Shown: one piece after another, positions 18,179-27,560 of the stretch
Layout: every line of letters begins with the position of its first letter
Numbering within the stretch: position 1 is the first letter of the stretch
From: Flavimobilis marinus
Lineage (GTDB): Bacteria > Actinomycetota > Actinomycetes > Actinomycetales > Cellulomonadaceae
Direction: 5' to 3'
NCBI RefSeq assembly: GCF_900113055.1
Contig: NZ_FONZ01000002.1
Location: 434,001-498,000, forward strand
Length of the DNA stretch: 64,000 nucleotides
Position numbers and translations under genes: made by a program
Notes under the pieces: model-generated
Told to the model about the DNA's origin: nothing
The model's database searches: none
What the model saw: only the letters and a program-made list of their open reading frames with translations

Positions 18179-18925
18179 GTGGCCGACGACGTCCGCACCG
18201 AGCTCCAGGACGGCGTCCTGACGCTCACCCTCGCCCGCCCGGGCAAGAAGAACGCGCTCACGCAGGGCATGTACGCGGCGCTCGGCGCACGCATCGGCGA
18301 CGCTGACGGCGACCCGGAGGTCCGCTGCGTCCTGATCGCGGCGGACGGCGACACCTTCTGCGGGGGAAACGACCTGCAGGACTTCGCCGCGATGGCCCAG
18401 GACCCCGACCTGCGGTGGCAGGGGAACCCGCTCCTGACGGCGCTCACGGAGACCACCACCCCGGTCGTGGCGGCGGTGCAGGGCCCCGCGGTGGGCATCG
18501 GGACCACCCTGCTGCTGCACTGCGACGCGGTCGTCCTCGCCGACGACGCCCGGCTGAGCACGCCATTCGCCGACCTGGGCCTGGTCCCGGAGGCAGCCTC
18601 GAGTCTCCTGCTTCCCGCGCGGGTCGGGCACCTGCGGGCGTTCGCGATGCTCGCGCTGGGCGAGGTCGTCCCCGCGGCCCGGGCCGTCGACTGGGGGCTG
18701 GCGAGCACGGTCGTCCCCGCGTCCGAGCTCCTGGCCACCGCGCTCAGCCTCGCACGCGCCGTCGCCGACCGTGCGCCCGGTGCCATGGCCACGACCAAGG
18801 CGCTCCTGCGCGACGTCGGGGCGCTCACGGCGCGACTCGACGTGGAGGGCGCGGCCTTCGTCGAGCGGCTGCGCTCCCCCGAGGCACGCGCCGCCTTCGA
18901 ACGCTTCCTGGGGCACGCCGGCTGA
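18179..18925 (+). CDS. Enoyl-CoA hydratase/isomerase family protein, isomerase-like active site
   Basis: A 248-residue crotonase-fold protein. The two oxyanion-hole segments are FCGGNDLQDF and GPAVGIGTTL. The hydratase glutamates are not conserved: the position of Glu144 in GGxCEL is Thr (GIGTTLL) and the QPE Glu164 site is TPF. The sequence TPFADLGLVPEAASS instead matches delta3,delta2-enoyl-CoA isomerases, whose single catalytic Glu lies there. So shuffling of double bonds in unsaturated acyl-CoA is more likely than hydration; this is inference from motifs. GTG at 18179 has AAGGAGG 4 nt upstream. Single gene between two strong terminators. Confidence 0.87.
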   Translation: MADDVRTELQDGVLTLTLARPGKKNALTQGMYAALGARIGDADGDPEVRCVLIAADGDTFCGGNDLQDFAAMAQDPDLRWQGNPLLTALTETTTPVVAAVQGPAVGIGTTLLLHCDAVVLADDARLSTPFADLGLVPEAASSLLLPARVGHLRAFAMLALGEVVPAARAVDWGLASTVVPASELLATALSLARAVADRAPGAMATTKALLRDVGALTARLDVEGAAFVERLRSPEARAAFERFLGHAG

Positions 18926-18949
18926 GCGTTCCCTGCCTCAACGCACGAC

Positions 18950-18978
18950 GGCCCGCACCGGACATACCGGTGCGGGCC
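18950..18978. terminator. Bidirectional hairpin terminator
   Basis: A perfect 12-bp stem (GGCCCGCACCGG / CCGGTGCGGGCC) with a 5-nt ACATA loop between the convergent isomerase-like gene and sigA. Confidence 0.8.
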
Positions 18979-18993
18979 GCGTGGCGGTGAAGC

Positions 18994-20586
<1,593 letters not shown>

Positions 20587-20654
20587 AGATGACCTTTCGG
20601 CAGTGCTCAGGAGGCGAGGGTCCGCTCGGGGCATGCACGAGCGGGATTCCTACC

Positions 20655-20660
20655 ATTGTA
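20655..20660 (-). promoter_or_regulatory. Predicted -10 element of sigA
   Basis: TACAAT on the minus strand; 17 bp before it is TCGGTC, a poor -35. The 5' leader would be about 62 nt. The rest of the 185-bp gap 20587-20771 shows nothing recognisable. Confidence 0.5.
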
Positions 20661-20771
20661 CTGGCGACCGGCGCGCTGACCGACGCCGGGCCTGCTCCGC
20701 GCGGCGCGAGCCGCAGGGACGAGGGCCCAACGTCGTCCAGGGGTCGGGCATTCCCGACAGGCCCGCACGCC

Positions 20772-21173
20772 TCAGCGCAGGTCGGGCTTGACCGCCAGCA
20801 CCGGGCACGGGGAGTCGAGCAGGATCCGCTGGGCGTTGGAGCCAAGGATCAACTTGCCGACGGGGCTGCGCCGCCGCAGGCCGATCACGATGAGCAGCGC
20901 GCTGGTCTCCTCGGCGACGGCCACGAGGTCGTCGGCGACGTCCGAGGAGTCCCCCATGACGCGGACCTCGTACTCGAGCCCCGACGCGTCAAGCTCGGCG
21001 CGGACGGCGGCGACGTCGCTCTCGCGCTGACGCACCTGCTCCGCGCTCATGCGCGACGTGCGCTCGCTCACGACGACGACCAGCGGCGTCGAACGCAGCT
21101 GGGCCTCCTGGGTCGCGGCCCGCAGGGCCTCCTGCCCCTCGGGGGTTGCCAGGTAGCCGACGATGATCGCCAT
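20772..21173 (-). CDS. Universal stress protein (UspA) family
   Basis: A 133-residue single-domain UspA fold. The ATP-binding loop GLRRRSPVGKLILGSNAQ (G-x2-G-x9-G-S type) is intact, so this is an ATP-binding member. Known members protect cells under stress by unknown mechanisms. ATG at 21173 has a near-perfect AAGGAGG seven bases upstream; a longer in-frame extension from 21209 is rejected. It is monocistronic, with a TAGCGT -10 candidate about 50 bp upstream. Confidence 0.93.
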   Translation of the reverse strand: MAIIVGYLATPEGQEALRAATQEAQLRSTPLVVVVSERTSRMSAEQVRQRESDVAAVRAELDASGLEYEVRVMGDSSDVADDLVAVAEETSALLIVIGLRRRSPVGKLILGSNAQRILLDSPCPVLAVKPDLR

Positions 21174-21221
21174 CGATTCCTCCTTCGACGCACCACGACC
21201 GGTCGACACCGGCCGTGTGCG

Positions 21222-21227
21222 ACGCTA
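21222..21227 (-). promoter_or_regulatory. Predicted -10 element of the UspA gene
   Basis: TAGCGT on the minus strand, 48 bp before the ATG at 21173; leader of about 40 nt carries the strong ribosome site. Confidence 0.4.
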
Positions 21228-21284
21228 CCGGAATCGAGCCAGGACGCCGAATGGAAGCGCAACCAGGCCCAGGCCCACGAGCCC

Positions 21285-22403
21285 TCAGTCCCGAGCGCGG
21301 CGGGAACGGACCCACCCGGGCGGCATCCCTGCGTCGACGGCCTGGCGCAGCAGCGCGGCGAGCCGGTAGTCCGGGTCCGCAGCCGCCGCGCGCTCGAGCC
21401 ACGCGTCCGCCGCCGCTCCCGACCCCTCCCACCACGCGAGCAGCGCCAGGAGGGTCGGGGCAGCGGGTCGGCCCGCCCGGTGTGCCACGAGCTCGCTCAG
21501 GACGCGCCGCGCCGGGTGCACGAGCTCCGGGCTCGGCGCCACACCCACCACCGGGTCGACGATGCAGGAGATGGCCCACCCCGTGCGGTCCTCCGTGCCC
21601 TGCGCACCCGAACCGAGGAGGGACGCCTCAGGCAGGTCCCCGACCTCGCTCACCAGAGAGAGGAGCACCGCGTCGCGCACGACGACGTCGTCGAGCCCCG
21701 CGCACAGCCTGCCCAGCGCGGCCGCGCCCGGGGGCGTGCCGGGCTCGACCGCTGCGACGAGCGAACGCCAGGTACGCACCTGCGCCGAGCGCCACGACAG
21801 CAGGCCCGTCTCCCCTGCCTCGGCGACCGCCTCGGCGCGCGCCTGCCGGCTGCGGCGAGCGGCGCGTGCGGCCGTTCCTCGCCGCGCCGCGGGCGCCGGT
21901 GCTGGCGCGGCGAGCGAGGCGCGGTCTGGCACGACGGACGAACCGGTGAAGACCAGGTGCGCGGCGACGGCGCTCTCGGCGAGGTCACCGACCGGCGCCG
22001 CCGCGCCCACGTAGCCGTCCGGGTGCACCTCGGCGTAGGCGGTCGGGTCCACGACCCACACCTCGCGCAGGTCGAGGTGTGGGTCGCACGCCTCCTCGAA
22101 CCGCAGGACCGCCCCCAGCAGCTCGTCGGGGAGGCGCTCCGTGACCGCCTCCGGAACGTAGAGGACGAGGACGGCCGCCGTAGCGCCGTCGGAGGCGAGA
22201 TGGCTCACGAGCGTGCGCGACATCTGCGCACCGGTGCTGGGATCGACGAGGTCGGCGAGGTCGACCCTGGCGGCCAGGCCGACGCGCGCTCGCGGAGGCC
22301 GCAGGCTGAGCGCGACGGCGCTGCGCTCCGGGGCGAACCCGAGCTGGTGAGGGATGAGGGCGAGCAGGTCTCGGGGCTCGCGGGCCCGCAGCGTGGTCGT
22401 CAT
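21285..22403 (-). CDS. DUF4192 family protein
   Basis: A 372-residue cytoplasmic protein typical of actinobacterial DUF4192: N-terminal LRAREPRDLLALIPHQLGFAPERSAV, a middle Ala/Arg-rich linker, and a C-terminal helical half with LLALLAWWEGSGAAADAWLERA and DYRLAALLRQAVDAGMPPG, a repeat-like helical-hairpin signature. Function unknown. It contains no lysine at all. ATG at 22403 has a GGTGGGG ribosome-site-like stretch upstream; an in-frame extension to 22598 is rejected. It diverges from the polyprenyl synthase gene with 118 bp between. Confidence 0.88.
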   Translation of the reverse strand: MTTTLRAREPRDLLALIPHQLGFAPERSAVALSLRPPRARVGLAARVDLADLVDPSTGAQMSRTLVSHLASDGATAAVLVLYVPEAVTERLPDELLGAVLRFEEACDPHLDLREVWVVDPTAYAEVHPDGYVGAAAPVGDLAESAVAAHLVFTGSSVVPDRASLAAPAPAPAARRGTAARAARRSRQARAEAVAEAGETGLLSWRSAQVRTWRSLVAAVEPGTPPGAAALGRLCAGLDDVVVRDAVLLSLVSEVGDLPEASLLGSGAQGTEDRTGWAISCIVDPVVGVAPSPELVHPARRVLSELVAHRAGRPAAPTLLALLAWWEGSGAAADAWLERAAAADPDYRLAALLRQAVDAGMPPGWVRSRRARD

Positions 22404-22509
22404 GGCCCCACCCCACCGCCAGGCCGCGCCGTCCACCGCGCGCGCTGCCGGTTGTGGAGGACATGCCGGTGGGCCCCGGGGTTGGGGAGGGCGCAGCACC
22501 GTGCGCACA

Positions 22510-22515
22510 TAGGGT
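22510..22515 (+). promoter_or_regulatory. Predicted -10 element of the polyprenyl synthase gene (leaderless)
   Basis: TAGGGT six bases before the ATG at 22522, no ribosome site. Confidence 0.5.
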
Positions 22516-22521
22516 GTCGGG

Positions 22522-23625
22522 ATGAACACGAGTGCCCTCGTCGACGTCGAGGACGTCCGGACCGGTGTCGACGCGCTGCTGCGCGACCACCTCGCCACGA
22601 GCCGCGCTGCCCTGGGCAGCGCCTACGGCGCGGATGCCCTGCCGCTGCTCGACGCGACCGATGTGCTGCTCAGCGGCGGCAAGCGGCTGCGGGCCGCGTT
22701 CGCCTACTGGGGCTGGCGCGCGCACGGCGGCAACCCTGCGGCGCCGACGCCGGCGCACCACGTGGGCGCCGCGCTCGAGCTCTTCCAGGCCGCCGCGCTC
22801 TTCCACGACGACGTCATGGACAACTCCGACACGAGGCGGGGCGCGCCCACCGCGCACCTGGCGTTCGCCGCGCGGCACCGTGCGGCGGGCTGGGTCGGAT
22901 CGCCGGAGCAGTTCGGGCTCAGCGCGGCGATCCTCCTAGGCGACCTTGCGCTCGTGGCGAGCGAGGACCTGCTGCACCACGGGCTGCGCGACGTCCCCGA
23001 CCCGACGACGCGCCGCCGCACCCGCGACATCTTCGCCCAGATGCGGACGGAGGTGACCGTCGGCCAGTACCTCGACATGCTCAGCCAGACCGTCCCGTGG
23101 GACGACGACCACGCGGGGGCCGAGCGCCGGGCCAGGCACGTGATCCGTGCGAAGTCGGCGCGCTACTCCGTCGAGCACCCGCTCACGATGGGCACCGCGC
23201 TCGCCGGGGGCTCGCCGGAGCAGATCGCGGCGATCGCCCGTGTCGGCCTTCCCCTGGGCGAGGCGTTCCAGCTCCGGGACGACGTGCTCGGCGTCTTCGG
23301 GGATCCTGCCGTCACCGGCAAGCCCGCCGGAGACGACCTGCGCGAGGGCAAGCGCACCGTCCTCGTGGTCCGCGCGGTCGCCGCGGCGACGCCCGCCGAG
23401 CGCGCGACAATCCACCGGGACCTCGGCCGGCTCGACCTCGACGACGCCGAGATCGACCGTCTGCGCGACATCATCGTCGGCACGGGCGCGCTGGCGAGCG
23501 TCGACGGTCTTGTGGACGAGCTGGCGACCAAAGCCCTCGCCGACCTCGACACGCTCGACCTCGACCCCGAGGCCCGCACCATGATCCGCAGGCTCGGCGG
23601 GGCTGCGGTCGCCCGCCACGCCTGA
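22522..23625 (+). CDS. Trans-polyprenyl diphosphate synthase (geranylgeranyl or longer)
   Basis: A 367-residue all-helical prenyl transferase. The first Asp-rich motif is FHDDVMDNSDTRRG and the second FQLRDDVLGVFGD, both Mg2+-diphosphate binding. GGKRLRAAF binds IPP. The fourth and fifth residues before the first motif are small (Ala, Ala), which leaves room for a chain longer than farnesyl; C20 or longer is likely, exact length cannot be read. In mycobacteria idsA2 sits at the same place beside Rv2175c and pknL. The product may feed menaquinone, carotenoid or lipid-carrier synthesis. The mRNA appears leaderless. Confidence 0.92.
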   Translation: MNTSALVDVEDVRTGVDALLRDHLATSRAALGSAYGADALPLLDATDVLLSGGKRLRAAFAYWGWRAHGGNPAAPTPAHHVGAALELFQAAALFHDDVMDNSDTRRGAPTAHLAFAARHRAAGWVGSPEQFGLSAAILLGDLALVASEDLLHHGLRDVPDPTTRRRTRDIFAQMRTEVTVGQYLDMLSQTVPWDDDHAGAERRARHVIRAKSARYSVEHPLTMGTALAGGSPEQIAAIARVGLPLGEAFQLRDDVLGVFGDPAVTGKPAGDDLREGKRTVLVVRAVAAATPAERATIHRDLGRLDLDDAEIDRLRDIIVGTGALASVDGLVDELATKALADLDTLDLDPEARTMIRRLGGAAVARHA

Positions 23626-23652
23626 CGGTCGGACGGCCGGACGGCCCGACGC

Positions 23653-24066
23653 TCAGCCCAGGAGCTGGGCGGCGCGCCGCACGGCCGACTTGCGCCCGGA
23701 CCGCAGCGCCGCGGCCGGAGTCTCGCCGAGCATGTCGTCCGCGCTGAAGAACCAGTCGACGATCTCCTCGTCGGTGAGCCGGATGTCCGTCAGCAGGGTG
23801 AGGGTCCCGGGCAGCCCGGGCACGATCTCGACGCTCGCGACGGCCCTCCCCTGCTCCTGAGCCGCGGCCGCCCGCGCGGCGACTTCCGCCTCGGACAGCG
23901 GCACGAAGAACGCCGCGGGCACCCGCAGCACCGGACGCTCTCCCCGACGCAGGCCGACGACGTGGCGCTCCTGCACCAGCCGGCGCACCTTCCCCAGGTC
24001 CAGGCCCAGCCGGTCTGCCACGTCGGGCAGCGTCCACCACTCTTCCACCGCTTCGATCCCACTCAT
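23653..24066 (-). CDS. Rv2175c-like DNA-binding regulator
   Basis: A 137-residue protein with an N-terminal MerR-like winged helix-turn-helix (WWTLPDVADRLGLDLGKVRRLVQE) and a C-terminal domain (PGTLTLLTDIRLTDEEIVDWFFSADDML) typical of the Rv2175c family. In M. tuberculosis this protein is phosphorylated by the neighbouring kinase PknL on a threonine in an N-terminal extension. That extension is absent here: the wing-helix begins within about 10 residues of the start. The gene diverges from the PASTA kinase gene, sharing a 95-bp promoter region. ATG at 24066 follows TACGGT by 6 nt (leaderless). Confidence 0.85.
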   Translation of the reverse strand: MSGIEAVEEWWTLPDVADRLGLDLGKVRRLVQERHVVGLRRGERPVLRVPAAFFVPLSEAEVAARAAAAQEQGRAVASVEIVPGLPGTLTLLTDIRLTDEEIVDWFFSADDMLGETPAAALRSGRKSAVRRAAQLLG

Positions 24067-24072
24067 GGGAAC

Positions 24073-24078
24073 ACCGTA
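24073..24078 (-). promoter_or_regulatory. Predicted -10 element of the Rv2175c-like gene (leaderless)
   Basis: TACGGT on the minus strand six bases before the ATG at 24066. Confidence 0.45.
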
Positions 24079-24148
24079 GACGCCGGAGCGTTCGAAACGA
24101 GACCGTGTCGATGCCGTGGCGGTCCAGCGAAGCCCACAAAACGGGCCG

Positions 24149-24154
24149 TAGACT
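24149..24154 (+). promoter_or_regulatory. Predicted -10 element of the PASTA kinase gene (leaderless)
   Basis: TAGACT seven bases before the GTG at 24162, no ribosome site, no clear -35. Confidence 0.5.
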
Positions 24155-24161
24155 CGCCTCC

Positions 24162-26189
24162 GTGGGTGCCACCATCACTGATCCGCTCGTCGGCCATCTC
24201 ATCGACGGCCGCTACGAGGTCCTCTCGCGCCTGGCGCGCGGAGGCATGGCGACCGTCTATGTCGCCATGGACCGTCGGCTCGACCGCGAGGTCGCGCTCA
24301 AGGTGATGCACCCGCACCTGGCCGACGGGGCCGAGGGCGCAGACTTCGTCTCGCGCTTCCGCCGGGAGGCACGCGCCGCGGCGCGGCTGACCCATCCGGG
24401 CCTCGTGGCCGTCTACGACCAGGGCGTCGACGACGGCACCAGCTACCTGACGATGGAGTACGTCCAGGGCACGAACCTGCGGCTGCGCCTCCAGGAGGCC
24501 GGAGCCCTCAGCGTCCGGGACTCCCTCGAGATCCTCGAGGCCGTGCTGGACGCCCTGGCTGCCGCCCACCGCAACAACCTGGTGCACCGCGACATCAAGC
24601 CGGAGAACGTCCTGATCGCGCTCGACGGCCGGGTCAAGGTCGCCGACTTCGGTCTCGCCCGTGCGGTCACCGAGGTGACGTCGACGGCGACGGGCACGAT
24701 CTTCGGCACCGTGGCGTACCTCGCGCCCGAGCTCATCCTGACGGGCGACTGCGACGCGCGCGCGGACGTCTACGCCGCCGGCGTCCTGCTGTTCGAGATG
24801 CTCACGGGCCGTCAGCCTTACACCGGGGACACCCCGATCCGCGTCGCGTACCGCCACGTGCACGAGGACCTCCCCGTGCCGTCCAGCCTCGAGGGTTGGA
24901 TCCCCCAGGAGGTCGACGAGCTCGTGTGCGCACTGGCTGCGCGCGACCCGGAGAACCGCCCGCTGGACGCGAGCGCGGCCCTCGACCACCTGCGGCGCAC
25001 CCGCACCGCGCTCGACGAGGCGGACCTCGACCAGCGTGCCGTGGTGCTGCGCCCCGTGCCGCCCCCGCCGGCGGACGAGCCGGACGACGACGACCGCGAC
25101 GCCGACGACACCGACGACACCCGAGACGAAACCGCCGCGCCAGCCGGGGGCGCACGGACCGTCGACGAGGTCCCCGTCGACACCGGCGCGACCCAGGCCC
25201 TGTCGACGTCCTCGGCAGGTGGCACGATCGCGCTGCAGATCGGCGCCGACGACCTCGTCGCGACCGTCCCGCCGGAGCCGCCCCGCCCAGGTCGGCGCCG
25301 CCGCACGTCCATGATCATCGTGATCCTCGTCGCCATCGCGGCTCTCGTCGCCGGCGGGACGTACTGGTGGAGCAGCTACGGACCCGGCGCGTACACGACG
25401 GTGCCGTCCGGGCTCGTGGGGTCGGACACCGCGGCCGCCACGTCCGCGCTCACGACGTTCGGTCTGCGTCCGTCCGTCGTCGAGCGCTTCGACGACGCGA
25501 TCCCGGCAGGCAAGGTCATCGAGACCAGCCCGGGCGAGGGTGAGCAGATCGCCAAGGAGGGCGTCGTCGAGGTCGTCGCGTCCAAGGGCATCGAGATGTT
25601 CACGGTGCCCGAGGAGCTCGTGGGCCTGGACCAGGAGGCCGCGACGACGACGCTCACGGACGCCGGCTTCACCGTCGGCGACCCGACGCTGATCTACGAC
25701 GACACCGTTCCTGCGGGGCAGGTCATGGCCGTCTCCGAGGACGAGGGTGCGAGCGTCCCGCACTCCACGGTGATCACGCTCACGGTCTCGCAGGGCCCCC
25801 AGCCGGTCCGGATCCCCCAGGTCGTCAACTCGACCGAGGACGCCGCGACGGCCGCGCTCGAGAGCATCGGCCTCAAGGTCCAGGTCAAGCGCGCGTTCTC
25901 CGACGACGTCGCGAAGGGTCACGTCGTCCGGCAGTCCCCCGAGGCCTCGGCCGAGGGGTTCCGCACGGACACCGTGACCATCGTGGTGTCCAAGGGCCGT
26001 GAGCTCGTGAAGGTGCCCGACGTGCAGGGCATGGACACCGAGGCCGCGCACGCGGCGCTCGAGGACGCTGAGCTCGTGCCCGAGGACCAGTTCGCCTGGG
26101 GCGGCTTCCTGGGCAAGGTCCGGTTCCAGGACGTCGACCCGGGGACGGAGGTCCCCAAGGGGACCACGATCGTGCTCACGATCTTCTGA
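24162..26189 (+). CDS. Ser/Thr protein kinase with four PASTA domains
   Basis: A 675-residue membrane kinase. Kinase domain about residues 15-280: LARGGMATVY glycine loop, Lys47 in VALK, HRDIKPEN at 142-149, DFG at 162-164, and GTVAYLAPE. A very acidic linker follows (residues about 305-325), then one transmembrane helix starting near residue 384 and four extracellular PASTA repeats (about 410-675) ending each with a VVASKG/TVSQGP/VVSKGR type strand. PASTA kinases sense muropeptides or lipid II and control wall synthesis and division. The locus is that of mycobacterial pknL, but PknL lacks PASTA domains, so this looks like a PknB-type kinase in the PknL position. GTG at 24162; probably leaderless. 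Confidence 0.95.
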   Translation: MGATITDPLVGHLIDGRYEVLSRLARGGMATVYVAMDRRLDREVALKVMHPHLADGAEGADFVSRFRREARAAARLTHPGLVAVYDQGVDDGTSYLTMEYVQGTNLRLRLQEAGALSVRDSLEILEAVLDALAAAHRNNLVHRDIKPENVLIALDGRVKVADFGLARAVTEVTSTATGTIFGTVAYLAPELILTGDCDARADVYAAGVLLFEMLTGRQPYTGDTPIRVAYRHVHEDLPVPSSLEGWIPQEVDELVCALAARDPENRPLDASAALDHLRRTRTALDEADLDQRAVVLRPVPPPPADEPDDDDRDADDTDDTRDETAAPAGGARTVDEVPVDTGATQALSTSSAGGTIALQIGADDLVATVPPEPPRPGRRRRTSMIIVILVAIAALVAGGTYWWSSYGPGAYTTVPSGLVGSDTAAATSALTTFGLRPSVVERFDDAIPAGKVIETSPGEGEQIAKEGVVEVVASKGIEMFTVPEELVGLDQEAATTTLTDAGFTVGDPTLIYDDTVPAGQVMAVSEDEGASVPHSTVITLTVSQGPQPVRIPQVVNSTEDAATAALESIGLKVQVKRAFSDDVAKGHVVRQSPEASAEGFRTDTVTIVVSKGRELVKVPDVQGMDTEAAHAALEDAELVPEDQFAWGGFLGKVRFQDVDPGTEVPKGTTIVLTIF

Positions 26190-26192
26190 GCC

Positions 26193-26209
26193 GACCGCCC
26201 CGGGCGGTC
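26193..26209. terminator. Hairpin between convergent genes
   Basis: GACCGCCC and GGGCGGTC (8 bp) almost abut and overlap the stop codon of the DAHP synthase gene; weak but well placed for both strands. Confidence 0.45.
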
Positions 26210-27560
26210 AGCGGCGCTGCAGCATCTCCGCGACCTGAAAGGCCATCTCGAGCGACTGCTGGTGGTTGAGGCGCGGGTCGACGAGCGTCTCGTACCGCAG
26301 CGCGAGCCCGTCGTCGTCGATCTCCTCAGATCCGCCGAGCACCTCGGTGACGTCGTCCCCCGTGAGCTCGACGTGCAGTCCGCCCGGGACAGAGCCCTCG
26401 GCGTGGTGCACCTCGAAGAACCCGCGCACCTCGTCCAGCACGTCGTCGAACCGGCGGGTCTTGTAGCCCGACGCCGAGGTGATCGTGTTGCCGTGCATCG
26501 GGTCCGTCACCCACGTCACGGGCGCGCCGTGGGCGTGGACGGCCGCGACGAGCGGGGGCAGCGCGGTCCGGATCTGGGCGGCCCCCATGCGCGTGATGAA
26601 CGTGAGCCGGCCGGGCGTCCCGGCCGGGTTCAGCCGGTCCATCAGGGCGAGGGCGTCGTCCGGGCTCGTCGTCGGGCCGAGCTTCACGCCGATCGGGTTC
26701 GCGACCCGGGCGAGGAAGTCGACGTGCGCGCCGTCGAGCTGGCGCGTGCGCTCCCCGATCCAGAGGAAGTGGCCCGAGGTGTCGTAGGCCCGCCCGGACC
26801 TCGTGTCGACCCTTGTCAGCGCGCGCTCGTAGTCGAGCAGCAGGGCCTCGTGGCTGACGAACATCTCGACCGACTGCAGGGCGTCGAAGTCGGCTCCGCA
26901 CGCGGCCATGAACCGGATGGCGCGATCGATCTCGCGCGCGGTCCGCTCGTACCGCGCGTACGCGGGGTTGCGCGTGAACCCGCGGTTCCACTCGTGCACC
27001 CGGCGCAGATCTGCGCCGCCGCCAGCGGTGAAGGCACGCACGACGGCGAGGGTCGCGGCAGAGATCTCGTAGCCAGCGACGAGGCGCTCCGGGTCCGGCA
27101 CGCGGTCCTCGCGCGTGAAGGCGTGGGCGTTCACCATGTCCCCGCGGTAGGCGGGCAGCGTCACGCCGTCGCGGGTCTCGGTGTCGGTGCTGCGCGGCTT
27201 GGCGTACTGCCCGGCCATCCGGCCCATCTTCACGACGGGCATGCTCGCGCCGTGCGTCAGCACGACCGCCATCTGGAGCAGCGTCCGGATCTTGTTGCGG
27301 ATCCGGTCGGCCTGCGCCTCGGCGAAGGTCTCCGCGCAGTCACCGCCCTGCAGCAGGAAGGCCTCACCGCGACCGGCGGCCGCGAGCCGCGCGGTGAGCT
27401 GGTCCATCTCGCTCGGCACGACGAGCGGCGGCGCCGCAGCCAGCCGGGCGGTGACCCGGCCCAACGCCTCGGCGTCGGGCCAGGTCGGCTGCTGACGGGC
27501 AGCGAGGGCGCGGTAGTCGTCGAGACCCAGCGCGGCCTCGGTGTCCGTCGGCATCGTCAT
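26208..27560 (-). CDS. aroG: Class II 3-deoxy-D-arabino-heptulosonate-7-phosphate synthase
   Basis: A 450-residue type II DAHP synthase, catalysing condensation of PEP with erythrose 4-phosphate, the first step of the shikimate pathway. Diagnostic segments are FLLQGGDCAETF, KMGRMAGQYAKPRS, GFTRNPAYARYE, SHEALLLDYE, WVTDPMHGNTI and VELTGDDVTECLG-type VTEVLGG. In mycobacteria this enzyme is allosterically regulated by aromatic amino acids and by complexing with chorismate mutase. ATG at 27560 overlaps the stop of the phosphofructokinase gene (ATGA), a tight coupling of the erythrose-4-phosphate/PEP consuming step to glycolysis. A second ATG two codons on is also possible. Confidence 0.95.
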   Translation of the reverse strand: MTMPTDTEAALGLDDYRALAARQQPTWPDAEALGRVTARLAAAPPLVVPSEMDQLTARLAAAGRGEAFLLQGGDCAETFAEAQADRIRNKIRTLLQMAVVLTHGASMPVVKMGRMAGQYAKPRSTDTETRDGVTLPAYRGDMVNAHAFTREDRVPDPERLVAGYEISAATLAVVRAFTAGGGADLRRVHEWNRGFTRNPAYARYERTAREIDRAIRFMAACGADFDALQSVEMFVSHEALLLDYERALTRVDTRSGRAYDTSGHFLWIGERTRQLDGAHVDFLARVANPIGVKLGPTTSPDDALALMDRLNPAGTPGRLTFITRMGAAQIRTALPPLVAAVHAHGAPVTWVTDPMHGNTITSASGYKTRRFDDVLDEVRGFFEVHHAEGSVPGGLHVELTGDDVTEVLGGSEEIDDDGLALRYETLVDPRLNHQQSLEMAFQVAEMLQRR

